Assembly (NCBI GenBank): GCA_001013295.1
Contig: LAZY01000078.1
Span: 1 to 64,000, forward strand
Reading direction: 5' to 3'
Length of the DNA stretch: 64,000 nucleotides
Origin: Chryseobacterium indologenes
GTDB taxonomy: Bacteria > Bacteroidota > Bacteroidia > Flavobacteriales > Weeksellaceae
Position numbers and translations under genes: made by a program
Notes under the pieces: model-generated
What the model was told of the DNA's origin: nothing
What the model saw: only the letters and a program-made list of their open reading frames with translations
The model's database searches: none
Shown: piece by piece, positions 16,527 through 25,970 of the stretch
Numbering within the stretch: position 1 is the first letter of the stretch
Layout: every line of letters begins with the position of its first letter

Positions 16527-17900
16527 CTTGTGTTCTATTGAGATGTTCTGCTTAATTCGTTTGGCAGACATATTCAAAAATCGTTTAACAAGGAATACGG
16601 CAGATACCGTCAATCCTAATCCCAGAGCGATCCACATTCCGAAAGCTCCCATTTTCAACGTTACACAGAAGAAATATCCTAAAGGAATGGTAATCACCCA
16701 ATAGGCGATGAAGGTATAAATAGACGGGATTTTTACATCCTGCAGACCTCTCAGCATTCCCAGAGCTGTCACCTGAATTCCGTCAGAAAGCTGGAATAAG
16801 GCGGCAATGATCATTAGTTTTGCGGCCAGAGTAATTACTTCCACTTCTTCCTTTTTGGTGAAAAACGTAGGCAGTATGTTTCGGCCTAAGATAAATACCA
16901 ATCCACAGATACACATGAAAATAAAAGCAATCTTCAGGTTGTTGATCCCGACTTTTCTCAACTCAACAAAGTTTTGTTCCCCAAGCTTTCGGCCAATCAT
17001 TACGGTAGAAGCTACGCTGAACCCTACACATAAGTTGAAAGTGAAAGAAGCCATACTCAATGCGATCTGGTGAGAGGCAATGTCATGAGCTGAGATCAGT
17101 CCACAGATGAATGCAGCTCCTGCAAATGCCGTTACTTCAAAGAACATCTGTAATGCGGTAGGTAATCCCAGCTTCACCATTTTATCAAACATTTTCTTAG
17201 AGAAGTCCTGAATTTTCAGTGAAAAATCCTTAATATAACGTCTTGTTCTTTTTTCTTTCAACAGTACAATGTAAAGGAAAACAACCATGAAAATTCTGGA
17301 GATCAGAGTCGCCAGAGCAGATCCTTTTACCCCCATCGGAGGGAATCCGAAAAGCCCTTTAATAAATACATAGTTTAAGGCGATGTTGATAATATTCGCG
17401 ATAATGGTCGCTTTGGTTACTCCAATCGTATAAGATAAGCCTTCTGAAACCTCACGAAGCGTCTGAAATGCCATAAACGGAACCATACTGATCACCATAA
17501 TACTTAAAAAACTTACGGTATCAGGAATAATCTTGGCAGGCTGCCCGGAATGGTAGAGTAGAGGCATTCCTAAAAGAAGGATGACCATCAGGATAATTCC
17601 CACAGACATATTGATCACAAACCCATGGCTGAAAACCGAATTGATGGTTGCGTGATCTTCTTTTGAATGCGCTTCTGAAACCAACGGCGGAATGGCAAAC
17701 GAAAACCCGAGTGCCAATACGAATATGGAGAAAAATACTGCATTTCCTAATGAAACGGATGCCAAAGCATCGGCACCCAGAAGTTTTCCGACAATAATAT
17801 TATCGAATAAGTTTACCGAAACCTGCCCCACCTGAGTAAGCATCACAGGCAGAGCCAAAGTCAGGCATTCTTTTGTATAGTTTTTGTTTAAAAAGTTCAT
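16524..17900 (-). CDS. MATE-family multidrug/Na+ (or H+) antiporter
   Basis: This 458-residue inner-membrane protein has 12 predicted hydrophobic segments in two homologous halves. The MATE N-terminal signature ALPVMLTQVGQVSVNLFDNIIVGKLLGADALASVSLGNAVFF is clear, as is the repeat in the second half (FFEVTAFAGAAFICGLI...IASHQIALSMASFTF). Family members expel cationic drugs or toxic metabolites. The number of membrane segments and length are normal. A palindromic terminator of the upstream sigma-54 regulator separates the two genes. Confidence 0.93.
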   Translation of the reverse strand: MNFLNKNYTKECLTLALPVMLTQVGQVSVNLFDNIIVGKLLGADALASVSLGNAVFFSIFVLALGFSFAIPPLVSEAHSKEDHATINSVFSHGFVINMSVGIILMVILLLGMPLLYHSGQPAKIIPDTVSFLSIMVISMVPFMAFQTLREVSEGLSYTIGVTKATIIANIINIALNYVFIKGLFGFPPMGVKGSALATLISRIFMVVFLYIVLLKEKRTRRYIKDFSLKIQDFSKKMFDKMVKLGLPTALQMFFEVTAFAGAAFICGLISAHDIASHQIALSMASFTFNLCVGFSVASTVMIGRKLGEQNFVELRKVGINNLKIAFIFMCICGLVFILGRNILPTFFTKKEEVEVITLAAKLMIIAALFQLSDGIQVTALGMLRGLQDVKIPSIYTFIAYWVITIPLGYFFCVTLKMGAFGMWIALGLGLTVSAVFLVKRFLNMSAKRIKQNISIEHK

Positions 17901-17945
17901 AATATTTTAAGATTCATATAGTTTATAATTCAAATAGGACAAAAA

Positions 17946-17976
17946 AAAAATTTGCAGTGATCAACTGCAAATTTTT
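17946..17976 (-). terminator. Terminator of the sigma-54 regulator gene
   Basis: AAAATTTGCAGT and ACTGCAAATTTTT (with a GATCA centre) form a stem, followed on the minus strand by a long T tract at 17940-17950. Confidence 0.8.
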
Positions 17977-18002
17977 ATAATTTATGGTGAATAATCGCTA
18001 AA

Positions 18003-19187
18003 TTATTTCCTTACAAAACTTGCAACGTCACTTTCGGAAACAGTGTTCCCTCCAAGAATGATCAATCTTTCCACAACGTTTCTTAATTCTCTGATATTTC
18101 CAGTCCAGGAAAGCGCTTTTAAAGCATCAATCGCTTTATCATCAAACTTTTTCACAGCAGTACCATGCTCATCGGCAATCATACCGGAGAAATGCTCAAC
18201 CAACAATTTGATATCCTCTTTTCTTTCATCCAATGGCGGAACATAGATTTCAATAACAGAAAGTCTGTGGTAAAGGTCTTCTCTGAATTTCCCTTCCTCA
18301 ATCTCTTTCTGCATCGTTTTATTGGTTGCCGCAATTACCCTTACGTCAACTTTGATTTCCTTATCACTTCCTACAGGAGAAACTTTGCTTTCCTGAAGGG
18401 CTCTCAATACCTTAGCCTGAGCGATAAGGCTCATATCTCCAATTTCATCAAGGAAGATAGTACCGCCATTGGCCTGTTCAAATTTTCCCTGCTTATCTTT
18501 GATGGCACCGGTAAAAGATCCTTTTACGTGTCCGAAAAGCTCAGATTCAATAAGTTCAGATGGGATTGCGGCACAGTTGACCTCTATCATCGGGCCTCTT
18601 GCACGGTCACTTTGGTTGTGAATAGCATGAGCTACCAGTTCTTTTCCGGCTCCGTTAGGACCTGTGATCAGAACTCTGGCATCAGAAGCGGCTACCTTTT
18701 CGATCATATCCTGAATCTTTTGAAGCGCAGGAGATGTACCGATCATCTGGTATTTTTTGTTTACTTTTTTCTTTAAGGTTTTATTTTCCGTCTGAAGATT
18801 TTTGTTTTCTTTCTTCAGGGTTTCTTTTACCAACGCATTTTTTACACTGGTGATCAGTCTGTTGATGTCAATTGGCTTGGAAATGAAATCATATGCACCC
18901 TCTTTCAGACAAGAAACTGCAGAATCGATGTCTGCGTGTCCCGAGATCATGATAAAAGTAGTTTCAGGTTTTAGGGCAAGACTTTGTTTTAAAAGCTCAG
19001 TTCCCGAAAGTTTAGGCATCTTTATATCAGAAATCACCAATGCGAAATCTTCTTTTTCTACCTGTTTATAACCTTCAAGGCCATCTTCGGCGATAACAAA
19101 TTCATAATCGGTAAGTTCATCCGAAAGAATACTGTGAAGTACTCCCGAGATTGCTTTTTCGTCTTCTACTATAAGGATTTTTTGCAT
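18003..19187 (-). CDS. Sigma-54-dependent response regulator lacking a DNA-binding domain
   Basis: This 394-residue protein has a receiver domain (phospho-acceptor Asp54 in LVISDIKMP), a Lys-rich coiled linker (about 115-145) and a complete AAA+ domain. Walker A is GPNGAGKE (176-183), the sigma-54 contact loop is GSFTGA (223-228, instead of GAFTGA), and Walker B is LDEIGD (246-251). The sequence ends at SDVASFVRK with no Fis-type helix-turn-helix, about 50-60 residues shorter than NtrC. It should activate RpoN promoters, perhaps from solution like FlgR-type activators. No sensor kinase is adjacent. Confidence 0.9.
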   Translation of the reverse strand: MQKILIVEDEKAISGVLHSILSDELTDYEFVIAEDGLEGYKQVEKEDFALVISDIKMPKLSGTELLKQSLALKPETTFIMISGHADIDSAVSCLKEGAYDFISKPIDINRLITSVKNALVKETLKKENKNLQTENKTLKKKVNKKYQMIGTSPALQKIQDMIEKVAASDARVLITGPNGAGKELVAHAIHNQSDRARGPMIEVNCAAIPSELIESELFGHVKGSFTGAIKDKQGKFEQANGGTIFLDEIGDMSLIAQAKVLRALQESKVSPVGSDKEIKVDVRVIAATNKTMQKEIEEGKFREDLYHRLSVIEIYVPPLDERKEDIKLLVEHFSGMIADEHGTAVKKFDDKAIDALKALSWTGNIRELRNVVERLIILGGNTVSESDVASFVRK

Positions 19188-19243
19188 AGTTGCAAATTTA
19201 AATTTTTTGTTTCAATTATTAGCAAAAACCGTACCTAAAAATT

Positions 19244-19903
19244 CTATTTTGAATAGTCTCTTCTGCCAAAAATCGCAGATCCTACTCTTACAGAATTAGC
19301 CCCACACTCAATAGCCACCGGGAAATCATCACTCATACCCATTGATAAGGTATTCAGTGTTTTTAGTTGATTTAATTCATCAAAAAGTCTTTTTAAGATT
19401 AAAAACTCTTTTCTGACTTGTTGTTCTTCTTCCGTAAACGTAGCCATACCCATCAGCCCGGTTATTGTAATATTAGGATATTTTCCGTCAAGATATTGCT
19501 GGAAAAGCTCTTTGGCTTCCGATATTTCAAGTCCGAACTTGGTGTCTTCTGCTGCGATCTTTACCTGAAGAAGAACTTTGATGATTCTGCCGTTCTTGCC
19601 TGCTTCTTTATTGATTTCAGCTAAGAGCTTTTCAGAATCCACGCTTTGTATGGTGTCGATAAACGGTGCAATATATTTAACCTTATTGGTCTGCAGGTGC
19701 CCGATCAGATGCCACTGAATGTCTTCAGGAAGCAGGGGAGCTTTCTCCATCAGTTCCTGAACTTTATTTTCTCCAAAGACTTTCTGCCCAAGATCATAGA
19801 CTTCCTGTATAGCAGAAACCGGATGCGTTTTTGAAACCGCAACCAGTTGAACTTCCACCGGAAGCTGATTTTTTATAGCCTGATAATTTTCTTTAATACT
19901 CAT
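19244..19903 (-). CDS. YggS-family pyridoxal-5'-phosphate homeostasis protein
   Basis: This 219-residue protein is the single-domain alanine-racemase-like barrel of the YggS/PROSC family. The PLP lysine is in VQLVAVSKTHPV, and the phosphate-binding end reads LSMGMSDDFPVAIECGANSVRVGSAIFG. Members bind PLP without known catalysis and buffer vitamin B6. Length and start are typical. It lies 57 bases upstream (in transcription) of the sigma-54 regulator and may be co-transcribed with it. Confidence 0.93.
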   Translation of the reverse strand: MSIKENYQAIKNQLPVEVQLVAVSKTHPVSAIQEVYDLGQKVFGENKVQELMEKAPLLPEDIQWHLIGHLQTNKVKYIAPFIDTIQSVDSEKLLAEINKEAGKNGRIIKVLLQVKIAAEDTKFGLEISEAKELFQQYLDGKYPNITITGLMGMATFTEEEQQVRKEFLILKRLFDELNQLKTLNTLSMGMSDDFPVAIECGANSVRVGSAIFGRRDYSK

Positions 19904-20017
19904 AAAGGCAAATTTCCGAAATTTAAAGCAAGGTTCAAAGGAACATGATAAGATTTGCTGTTAACTGTTCTAAAAGTCTGCATTTCCTGTCTGTTCTTCT
20001 GCACCTGACGTATGAAA

Positions 20018-20878
20018 TTAATTCAACACTTCGTTGATTTTGGGATATTGAGAAATCTTTCTGAAAACAAATTTGTTGCTCTTCTGAAGTTTTTCAATAA
20101 ACAGATCCAGTTCGTTGATAGAATCAGTGTCTCTTAGATATTGATCATGAGTAAGAAAGACCAGATGTCTTGAGGTTTTTTCCAGGTCGTTAAGAAAAAT
20201 ACTGTCCACTTTCTTAAGCATGGCTTCATGGCTTCCTTTCAGAGTCATTCTTTGAGAAGGTCTCCATTCCAGATCCCAGCCGATTACTTTATAGCCTGCT
20301 TTTTTGAGGCCATCAGCCGCGGCAGTAGTGCTTTTAATATCGGTAACATTAATATTGTTGAGCCTCCAGATATTTCTGCCCGGAGTTCTTGCTATTTTAT
20401 CATAAAGTTTCAGGCTGTCTTTGGCGATGTCAAAATCACGGACAACTGCGTCAGCATTCTTATAAAAATCTGTGTATTTGTTGTGCGCGTGGGTAAAGCT
20501 GTGATTAGCCAGCTCGATCAATGGGTTTTTCTTCAAAAGCTCCAGATCATTTTTTTGCTTGGTGCTTCCATAAGCATGTTTGCCTACCAAAAAGGCCGTG
20601 GCACTCACATTTCTTTTATTCAGGATTTTGAGAAGGTTTTCCGTTCCTTGGTTGGGGCCGTCATCAAAAGTAAGGTAGATCACTCTTTTGTCAGGATCCA
20701 CGCTTTCATCGTCCATTGCCGGAGCGGGTTTTGCGGGGGGATTTTCCTGTGAATAGGTCGTCTCATTCACATCATTCTTGAAATTACAGCTGTTTAATAA
20801 AACTGAAGTTGCACTCATCAATGCAAACATCCCGAGAAAAGTCTTATTTGTTGACTTTCCCGCAAAAATTTTTCTCAT
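20018..20878 (-). CDS. Polysaccharide deacetylase-family lipoprotein
   Basis: The 286-residue protein begins with a signal region ending in VLLNSCNF, a plausible lipobox (LNSC), so it is probably an outer-membrane or periplasmic lipoprotein. The NodB-homology domain shows VIYLTFDDGPNQGT (metal-binding Asp pair), NHSFTHAH (the HxxxxH zinc-ligand pair) and RTPGRNIW. Family members deacetylate N-acetylglucosamine in peptidoglycan or exopolysaccharide. The substrate is unknown. A 326-base gene-free region lies upstream. Confidence 0.85.
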   Translation of the reverse strand: MRKIFAGKSTNKTFLGMFALMSATSVLLNSCNFKNDVNETTYSQENPPAKPAPAMDDESVDPDKRVIYLTFDDGPNQGTENLLKILNKRNVSATAFLVGKHAYGSTKQKNDLELLKKNPLIELANHSFTHAHNKYTDFYKNADAVVRDFDIAKDSLKLYDKIARTPGRNIWRLNNINVTDIKSTTAAADGLKKAGYKVIGWDLEWRPSQRMTLKGSHEAMLKKVDSIFLNDLEKTSRHLVFLTHDQYLRDTDSINELDLFIEKLQKSNKFVFRKISQYPKINEVLN

Positions 20879-21204
20879 AAATGTATTGGAAATTTAATTT
20901 GTTAAAAATCGTTAAAAATAACGAGTAAATGTTAACAAATTATATGCCATTTTAAACTGTGTTTTACCTTTTTAAGGTTATTTTAAGAACTTTATTTTAA
21001 AGTATATTTTCGTTAATCTGCTGATTATGAAATTACGCTTTTGTTTTCGTTAAGTATTAACATTTATAAATGTTAAAACGATAGTTTTTCTCTATTTATA
21101 TTGGGATAATGGTATTCTTCCTTTATTTGGGAATTATTATTTTTTAACAATTGTGGGAGAGGTTACCGAATGTAGTTCAGAATTTTATACGTAGTTTCAA
21201 TTGT
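20879..21204. other. AT-rich gene-free region with a 20-bp palindrome
   Basis: No gene is found. The region is very AT-rich with many GTTAA phrases, and contains the perfect palindrome at 21057-21076. It presumably contains the promoter of the deacetylase gene. Confidence 0.45.
21057..21076. promoter_or_regulatory. Perfect 20-bp palindrome
   Basis: TTAACATTTATAAATGTTAA is an exact palindrome. It lies 179 bases upstream of the polysaccharide deacetylase start. It could be a regulator-binding site. No T run follows, so a terminator is unlikely. Confidence 0.4.
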
Positions 21205-21933
21205 TTAATCCAACATCTTTTTTAAATCTAAAGCGTTTTTAACGGCTGAAGTTCCCCAGGTATTATTAAAATAAATATAAGCTGTACATTGAGAATCATT
21301 GATCTTTTCGGCAAGACGATCAAGAAAGGTTTTGTCATATTCAGACTTATAGAGGACAGGTTTTCCATGAAGCCTGTAATAGAGTATATGGGGATGATTG
21401 ATGATAACGTCTTCAGGAAGATTGCCGGGAAAGCTTACCCCTGAAAAGACGGCCTCAATACTTTTTAAAAGATCAAATATTTCCTGTCTCCACCAGGATT
21501 CATGCCGGAATTCGATAACATTTAAATAATCGAAATCAAGATTTTTGATGATGCGTTCCTGGTTTTCAGGAGTATTTTTGAAAGAAGGAGGCAGTTGGTA
21601 TAAAAATCCTGAAAGCTTATCTTTAAGGTGAGCATGAATATGTTGACAGAATGTAGCAATTTCCTCTTTTGATGCCGAAAGCCTGTCCTGATGGGTGATT
21701 GACTTTGGAATCTTAATAAAAAAACGGAAATGATCAGGGGTTTCATCATGCCATTTTGAAAGTGTTTTGGCAGTAGGTTTTCTGTAAAATGTTGAATTGA
21801 TTTCTACAGTATTAAAAACTTCAGCATATAAGGTAAGAAAATCCTTACTTTGAGCATTTTCAGGGTATAAAGACCCTTTCCAATCATTATTATAAAATCC
21901 TGAACATCCGATGTAAAGCTTTTCTTTTTCCAT
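21205..21933 (-). CDS. DUF72-family protein
   Basis: The ATG at 21933 fits the family start (MEKEKLYIGCSGFYNNDWKG); the ORF extends upstream but that part has no homology-like features. The 242-residue protein has the DUF72 hallmarks: YAEVFNTVEINSTFYRKP, HDRLS-type loop, FLYQLPPSF, VIEFRHESWW and YIYFNNTWGTSAVKNAL. DUF72 proteins adopt a TIM-barrel and are suspected nucleases or metal-dependent hydrolases, but function is unproven. Confidence 0.87.
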   Translation of the reverse strand: MEKEKLYIGCSGFYNNDWKGSLYPENAQSKDFLTLYAEVFNTVEINSTFYRKPTAKTLSKWHDETPDHFRFFIKIPKSITHQDRLSASKEEIATFCQHIHAHLKDKLSGFLYQLPPSFKNTPENQERIIKNLDFDYLNVIEFRHESWWRQEIFDLLKSIEAVFSGVSFPGNLPEDVIINHPHILYYRLHGKPVLYKSEYDKTFLDRLAEKINDSQCTAYIYFNNTWGTSAVKNALDLKKMLD

Positions 21934-22249
21934 GATTTCTTTTTTAAACCACAAATTATTTTTTACTTCCATTTTAAAGGTGGAACAAATAATCAACCAA
22001 ATTGTATTTTTATAGAAATTTTGATTATTTAAAGTGATATGGTTATGGTCAATCAAATCCTAATCTTCAGGAAGAACCCGAAAGAATGTTCTGCTGAAGT
22101 AGATTTAATATGATCTTGTATATGCTAAACAGGAGTTTGTTCAGAATTATAAATAGATTGAGAGACAGTGTAATGATTGCTTCGTAAAGAAAATCATACT
22201 AAAGAAAAAAGACGACCTGAAATAGGTCGTCTTTCTGTTTTGTGAAATT
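21934..22249. other. Region between DUF72 and the P-type ATPase gene
   Basis: No intact gene. It contains the ATPase terminator at the right edge. Scattered short open stretches near 22080-22160 do not form a convincing reading frame. Confidence 0.4.
22208..22234 (-). terminator. Terminator of the P-type ATPase gene
   Basis: AAAGACGACCT (22208-22218) pairs with AGGTCGTCTTT (22224-22234). The T run on the minus strand makes it a terminator for the ATPase gene. Confidence 0.85.
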
Positions 22250-25111
22250 TTATTTTATATCCAGATCTACTGAATTTAATCTCAATGAATTCAGGATCAC
22301 AGACAAAGAGCTGAAGCTCATCGCTGCTGCTGCGATCATTGGTGACAAGAGGATTCCAAAGAATGGATATAATAATCCTGCCGCTACCGGGACGCCCAAT
22401 ACATTATAAATGAATGCAAAGAATAAGTTCTCTTTAATGTTCTTAAGAAGTTTTTCACTTAGTAGCTTAGCTTTTGCAACGCCCAGAATATCGCCTTTCA
22501 GCAAAGTAATTTCAGCACTTTCTATCGCAACGTCTGTTCCTGTTCCCATTGCAATTCCTACATTGGATTGGGCAAGAGCAGGAGAGTCATTGATTCCGTC
22601 GCCGGTCATTGCTACGATCTTACCCTGTTGCTGCAATTTCTTTACTTCATTCAGTTTGTCTTCAGGTAAACAGTTTGCTTTAAAGTGTTTGATTCCCAGT
22701 TCGTCAGCTACAGCCTTTGCTGTATGCTCATTGTCTCCGGTCATCATAATAACGTCAATTCCCTCACTCATCAGCTGTTTTACTGCTTTTTTAGAACTTT
22801 CTTTAATTTTGTCCGTAAAGCTGATAAATCCTAATGTATTATTATCCAGAGCGATATAAGAGATTGTGTGAGCTTTAGACTGTACTTCTATAGCTTTCTG
22901 TCTTAAGCTGTCCGGGATTTGAATTTGGTGAGAAGTCAGCAGACTTTCATTTCCGAGATAAGCTGTTTTTCCATTAATATTTCCTTTGACTCCTTTTCCG
23001 GAGATATTTTCGAACTGATCTACTTTTTCAGCAGTTATATTTTCATCCTTTGCTTTTTTTATGACTGCATTGGAAAGTGGATGTTCAGAATTCTGGTTGA
23101 GTGAAAATGCCAGTTTTAAAATCTGATTTTTATCTTCCTTGTTTGTCGTTTCAATATATTCTACAGAAGGTTTTCCTTCCGTTAAGGTTCCTGTTTTATC
23201 AGTAATCAGAACATTTACTTTATTCATTTGTTCCAGCGCTTCAGCGTTCTTGATCAGAATACCATTTTTAGCTCCTTTTCCTATTCCTACCATCAAAGAC
23301 ATGGGAGTTGCCAATCCAAGAGCACACGGACAGGCTACGATCAGAACAGCGACTGCATTCACAAAGGCAAATAAACTTCTTTTTCCTTCCGGTCCGAAAA
23401 ACTGCCATAGAATAAAGGTGAGTGCGGCAATAAGAATAACTACAGGTACAAAAACCTTTGAGACTTTATCTGTCAACTTCTGAATAGGGGCTTTGCTTCG
23501 GCTGGCTTCATTTACCATTTTGATGATCTGGGAAAGTAAAGTTTCGTCACCTACTTTTTCCGCTTTCATAATGAATACCTGATTGCCATTGATAGTTCCC
23601 GAGGAAACTTTGTCATCGATCGTTTTTTCAACCGGAACGGGTTCTCCAGTGATCATACTTTCGTCTACCACTGAATTTCCTTCCACGATTTTCCCGTCAA
23701 CCGGGATTTTTTCACCTGGTTTTACTTTTAAAAGATCTCCGATCTTCACCTGAGAAAGCAGAACCTTTTTTTCTTCTCCGTTTACAATGAGATTTGCTTC
23801 ATCCGGTGAAAGATTCATTAATTCTTTAATAGCATTTCCTGTCTTTTTGTGAGCCGCTGCTTCCATCAGCTGTCCTAAAATAACCAGCGTAAGAATAACA
23901 CAGACTGCCTCGAAGTAGAGTGGGATTTCATGATTGTGCCCACGGATCTCATGCGGAATAATGTCCGGGAAAACCAATGCAACGATGCTGAAGATAAAGG
24001 CGGCAGCAACTCCCAGAGCAATAAGACTGAACATATTGAGATTCCAGGTTTTGAAAGAAACCCATCCTCTTTTCAATAAGAACCAACCGGAATAAAACAT
24101 CACCGGAAGAGTCAGTGCAAGCTCAATAAACCCTTGAATCTGATGGGAAAAAGGAAAATTGATGAACATCCCACCCATAGAAAGAATAAAAACAGGAATG
24201 GTGAAAGCGAGTGAAATAAAGAATTTTCTTTTCAGAATATTGTAGGTTTCATCTTCCTCATCTTCTCCGCTATCCGGGATTCTTACCAGATCCATTCCAC
24301 AGATCGGGCAGTCTCCCGGCTCATCACGGATGATCTCAGGGTGCATGGGGCAGGTATATTTTGCTGTTTTCTTTTCAGGATATTTCACCAGATCCATTCC
24401 ACAAACAGGACATCCTACATTAGAATCGTAAGTTTTGTCTCCTTCACAGTACATTGGGCAGTAATATCTGCCTGCCATTTCATCTGTAACCTTAGGGGCA
24501 TCATGATGATTGTTGTGGGGGGCATGGCTGTGACCGTGGTGGTGGGAATGGGAGTGGGATTTGGCATTTTTTGCGAGATCTTCAGTGATTTCTTCCAAAT
24601 GCATATGGCATACAGGGCAGTCTCCCTTTTCATCATATATCTTATCGCCTTCGCAGAACATCGGACAATAATATTTTCCAATACTGTCTTTAAAGTTCTC
24701 CGGAAGATGGGTGGAAGAATAAGCAGGTTTGTGATTAGGGTCTTTTGCCAGCTTTTCCTCAATCGGAACTAAATACATATTACATACAGGGCATCTTTCA
24801 CCTTGTTTGAAATATACTTTTTCTCCTTCACATTCCATTGGGCAATAATAAACTGAAGACGGAGATACGCGATCCTGAGGTTTTACAAAAGCTTTTTCCG
24901 GATTGGCCGGATCTTCAAGTCTGTATTTTCCTATTTCTGCCAAAGCATCGTTTAAAGCGGAGAGTCCGATCTCATGATCAGAAGTGATTGTTGCTGTATT
25001 GTTTTCCAGATTAACATCCGCTGTTACTCCCTGAATGCTGTTCAGCTGATTCGATATTTTTTTCTGGCAACCGGAACAGGTCATCCCAAGTATTTTATAC
25101 TGTCGTTCCAT
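22250..25111 (-). CDS. Heavy-metal (copper-type) translocating P-type ATPase with repeated Cys-rich cassettes
   Basis: Starting at the ATG at 25111 gives 953 residues. Residues 1-66 are an HMA domain with GMTCSGC (Cys12, Cys15). Four short cassettes follow, three of the form YYCPMxCEGxKxY...CPVCxM and one YTCPMHPEI...CPICGMDL. A His-rich stretch occupies about 184-204, between cassettes two and three. The ATPase core has 8 hydrophobic segments, CPC at 594-596, the phosphorylation Asp638 in DKTGT, and MTGDGINDSPAL. CPC and the HMA motif favour Cu(I) export from the cytosol. The extra cassettes resemble YHS/heavy-metal-binding domains seen in CusA-like partners. Confidence 0.93.
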   Translation of the reverse strand: MERQYKILGMTCSGCQKKISNQLNSIQGVTADVNLENNTATITSDHEIGLSALNDALAEIGKYRLEDPANPEKAFVKPQDRVSPSSVYYCPMECEGEKVYFKQGERCPVCNMYLVPIEEKLAKDPNHKPAYSSTHLPENFKDSIGKYYCPMFCEGDKIYDEKGDCPVCHMHLEEITEDLAKNAKSHSHSHHHGHSHAPHNNHHDAPKVTDEMAGRYYCPMYCEGDKTYDSNVGCPVCGMDLVKYPEKKTAKYTCPMHPEIIRDEPGDCPICGMDLVRIPDSGEDEEDETYNILKRKFFISLAFTIPVFILSMGGMFINFPFSHQIQGFIELALTLPVMFYSGWFLLKRGWVSFKTWNLNMFSLIALGVAAAFIFSIVALVFPDIIPHEIRGHNHEIPLYFEAVCVILTLVILGQLMEAAAHKKTGNAIKELMNLSPDEANLIVNGEEKKVLLSQVKIGDLLKVKPGEKIPVDGKIVEGNSVVDESMITGEPVPVEKTIDDKVSSGTINGNQVFIMKAEKVGDETLLSQIIKMVNEASRSKAPIQKLTDKVSKVFVPVVILIAALTFILWQFFGPEGKRSLFAFVNAVAVLIVACPCALGLATPMSLMVGIGKGAKNGILIKNAEALEQMNKVNVLITDKTGTLTEGKPSVEYIETTNKEDKNQILKLAFSLNQNSEHPLSNAVIKKAKDENITAEKVDQFENISGKGVKGNINGKTAYLGNESLLTSHQIQIPDSLRQKAIEVQSKAHTISYIALDNNTLGFISFTDKIKESSKKAVKQLMSEGIDVIMMTGDNEHTAKAVADELGIKHFKANCLPEDKLNEVKKLQQQGKIVAMTGDGINDSPALAQSNVGIAMGTGTDVAIESAEITLLKGDILGVAKAKLLSEKLLKNIKENLFFAFIYNVLGVPVAAGLLYPFFGILLSPMIAAAAMSFSSLSVILNSLRLNSVDLDIK

Positions 25112-25409
25112 GATTCTAAATTTATAGTACAAATTTCCAAAATGGAATTGTAAGGTTGTTATAAATTTAAGGATAATAGTTATAGAATTTGGATCGGGAT
25201 TTTGAGTTTGAGAGTGGGAAAGTTTAGGGGTGGAGGGAATTACTTGGGTGTTTTTTGGAATAAGATTTATATTGGGTATGATAATCCGGTAAGTATTTCA
25301 TTAAAGAAATAAAATGATAAATCATTTAAAAATCCCAATATTCCCAACGTCTTAAACCCTGCAAGCCTTCCAACGCTCCCACTCTAAAACTCTCTCACGC
25401 TCAAACTTC

Positions 25410-25970
25410 TTAAAGGTTATCCAGAGATTTTCTGTGATGTTCTTTTAATTTCTTGAATTCAGTAGGAGTAAATCCTGTTACATTACGGAATTGGGAAGAG
25501 AGATGCTGGACACTTTTATAGCCCAGTTTTCCTGCAATTTCGGTAAGATTGAATTCATTATATAAAAGAAGTTCCTTCACCTTTTCAATTTTCTGAAGGA
25601 TGAAAAACTGTTCTAGTGTAATATTTTCATTTTGCGAAAATGTTTTTGAAAGAGAACTGTAATCTTTATAAAGTTGTGAACTTAGGAATTCTGAAAGCAG
25701 AAAGTCTTCGTCGACGTCCAGTTCACTGACTTTAACGATAATCAGATTCTTTATTTTTTCAACCAGCTGATGGGCTGAATCCATAATTCTTTCAAAGCCG
25801 GTTTTGAGAAGTTCTTCTTCAATGGTCAGTATTTTGTCTGCAGGAACGTCAGACTCAGTTTCTGCTTCACCCAGTACCACGGAGGTTGTTTTTACCCCTG
25901 CGGTATTGAAAATGTTTTCAACGGCAGCAATACACCTGTTGCAGACCATGTTTTTGATGAAAAATTTCAT
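25410..25970 (-). CDS. AraC-family regulator with metal-binding-like N-terminus
   Basis: This 186-residue protein starts MKFFIKNMVCNRCIAAVENIF, an HMA-like beta strand with the MxCxxC metal motif (Cys10, Cys13). The C-terminal half is an AraC double helix-turn-helix (FNLTEIAGKLGYKSVQHLSSQFRNVTGFTPTEFKKL). It thus looks like a short metal sensor. The start overlaps the thioesterase stop by four bases, and the metal ATPase gene follows 300 bases downstream in the same direction. I infer that it senses Cu or a similar metal and controls the ATPase. The ligand is not proven. Confidence 0.82.
   Translation of the reverse strand: MKFFIKNMVCNRCIAAVENIFNTAGVKTTSVVLGEAETESDVPADKILTIEEELLKTGFERIMDSAHQLVEKIKNLIIVKVSELDVDEDFLLSEFLSSQLYKDYSSLSKTFSQNENITLEQFFILQKIEKVKELLLYNEFNLTEIAGKLGYKSVQHLSSQFRNVTGFTPTEFKKLKEHHRKSLDNL

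Noticed and set aside
21934..22249. Short open stretches between DUF72 and the ATPase
   Set aside because: All are shorter than 30 codons, with no consistent frame or RBS; decay of a small gene cannot be shown.
24341..24772. ORFs on both frames inside the metal ATPase
   Set aside because: Shadows of the Cys/His-rich cassette region; the ATPase frame is clearly the coding one.
25112..25409. Inverted-like phrases AGTTTGAGAGTGGG and CTCTCACGCTCAAACT
   Set aside because: Low-complexity text flanking the ATPase start; pairing is imperfect and no element can be defined.
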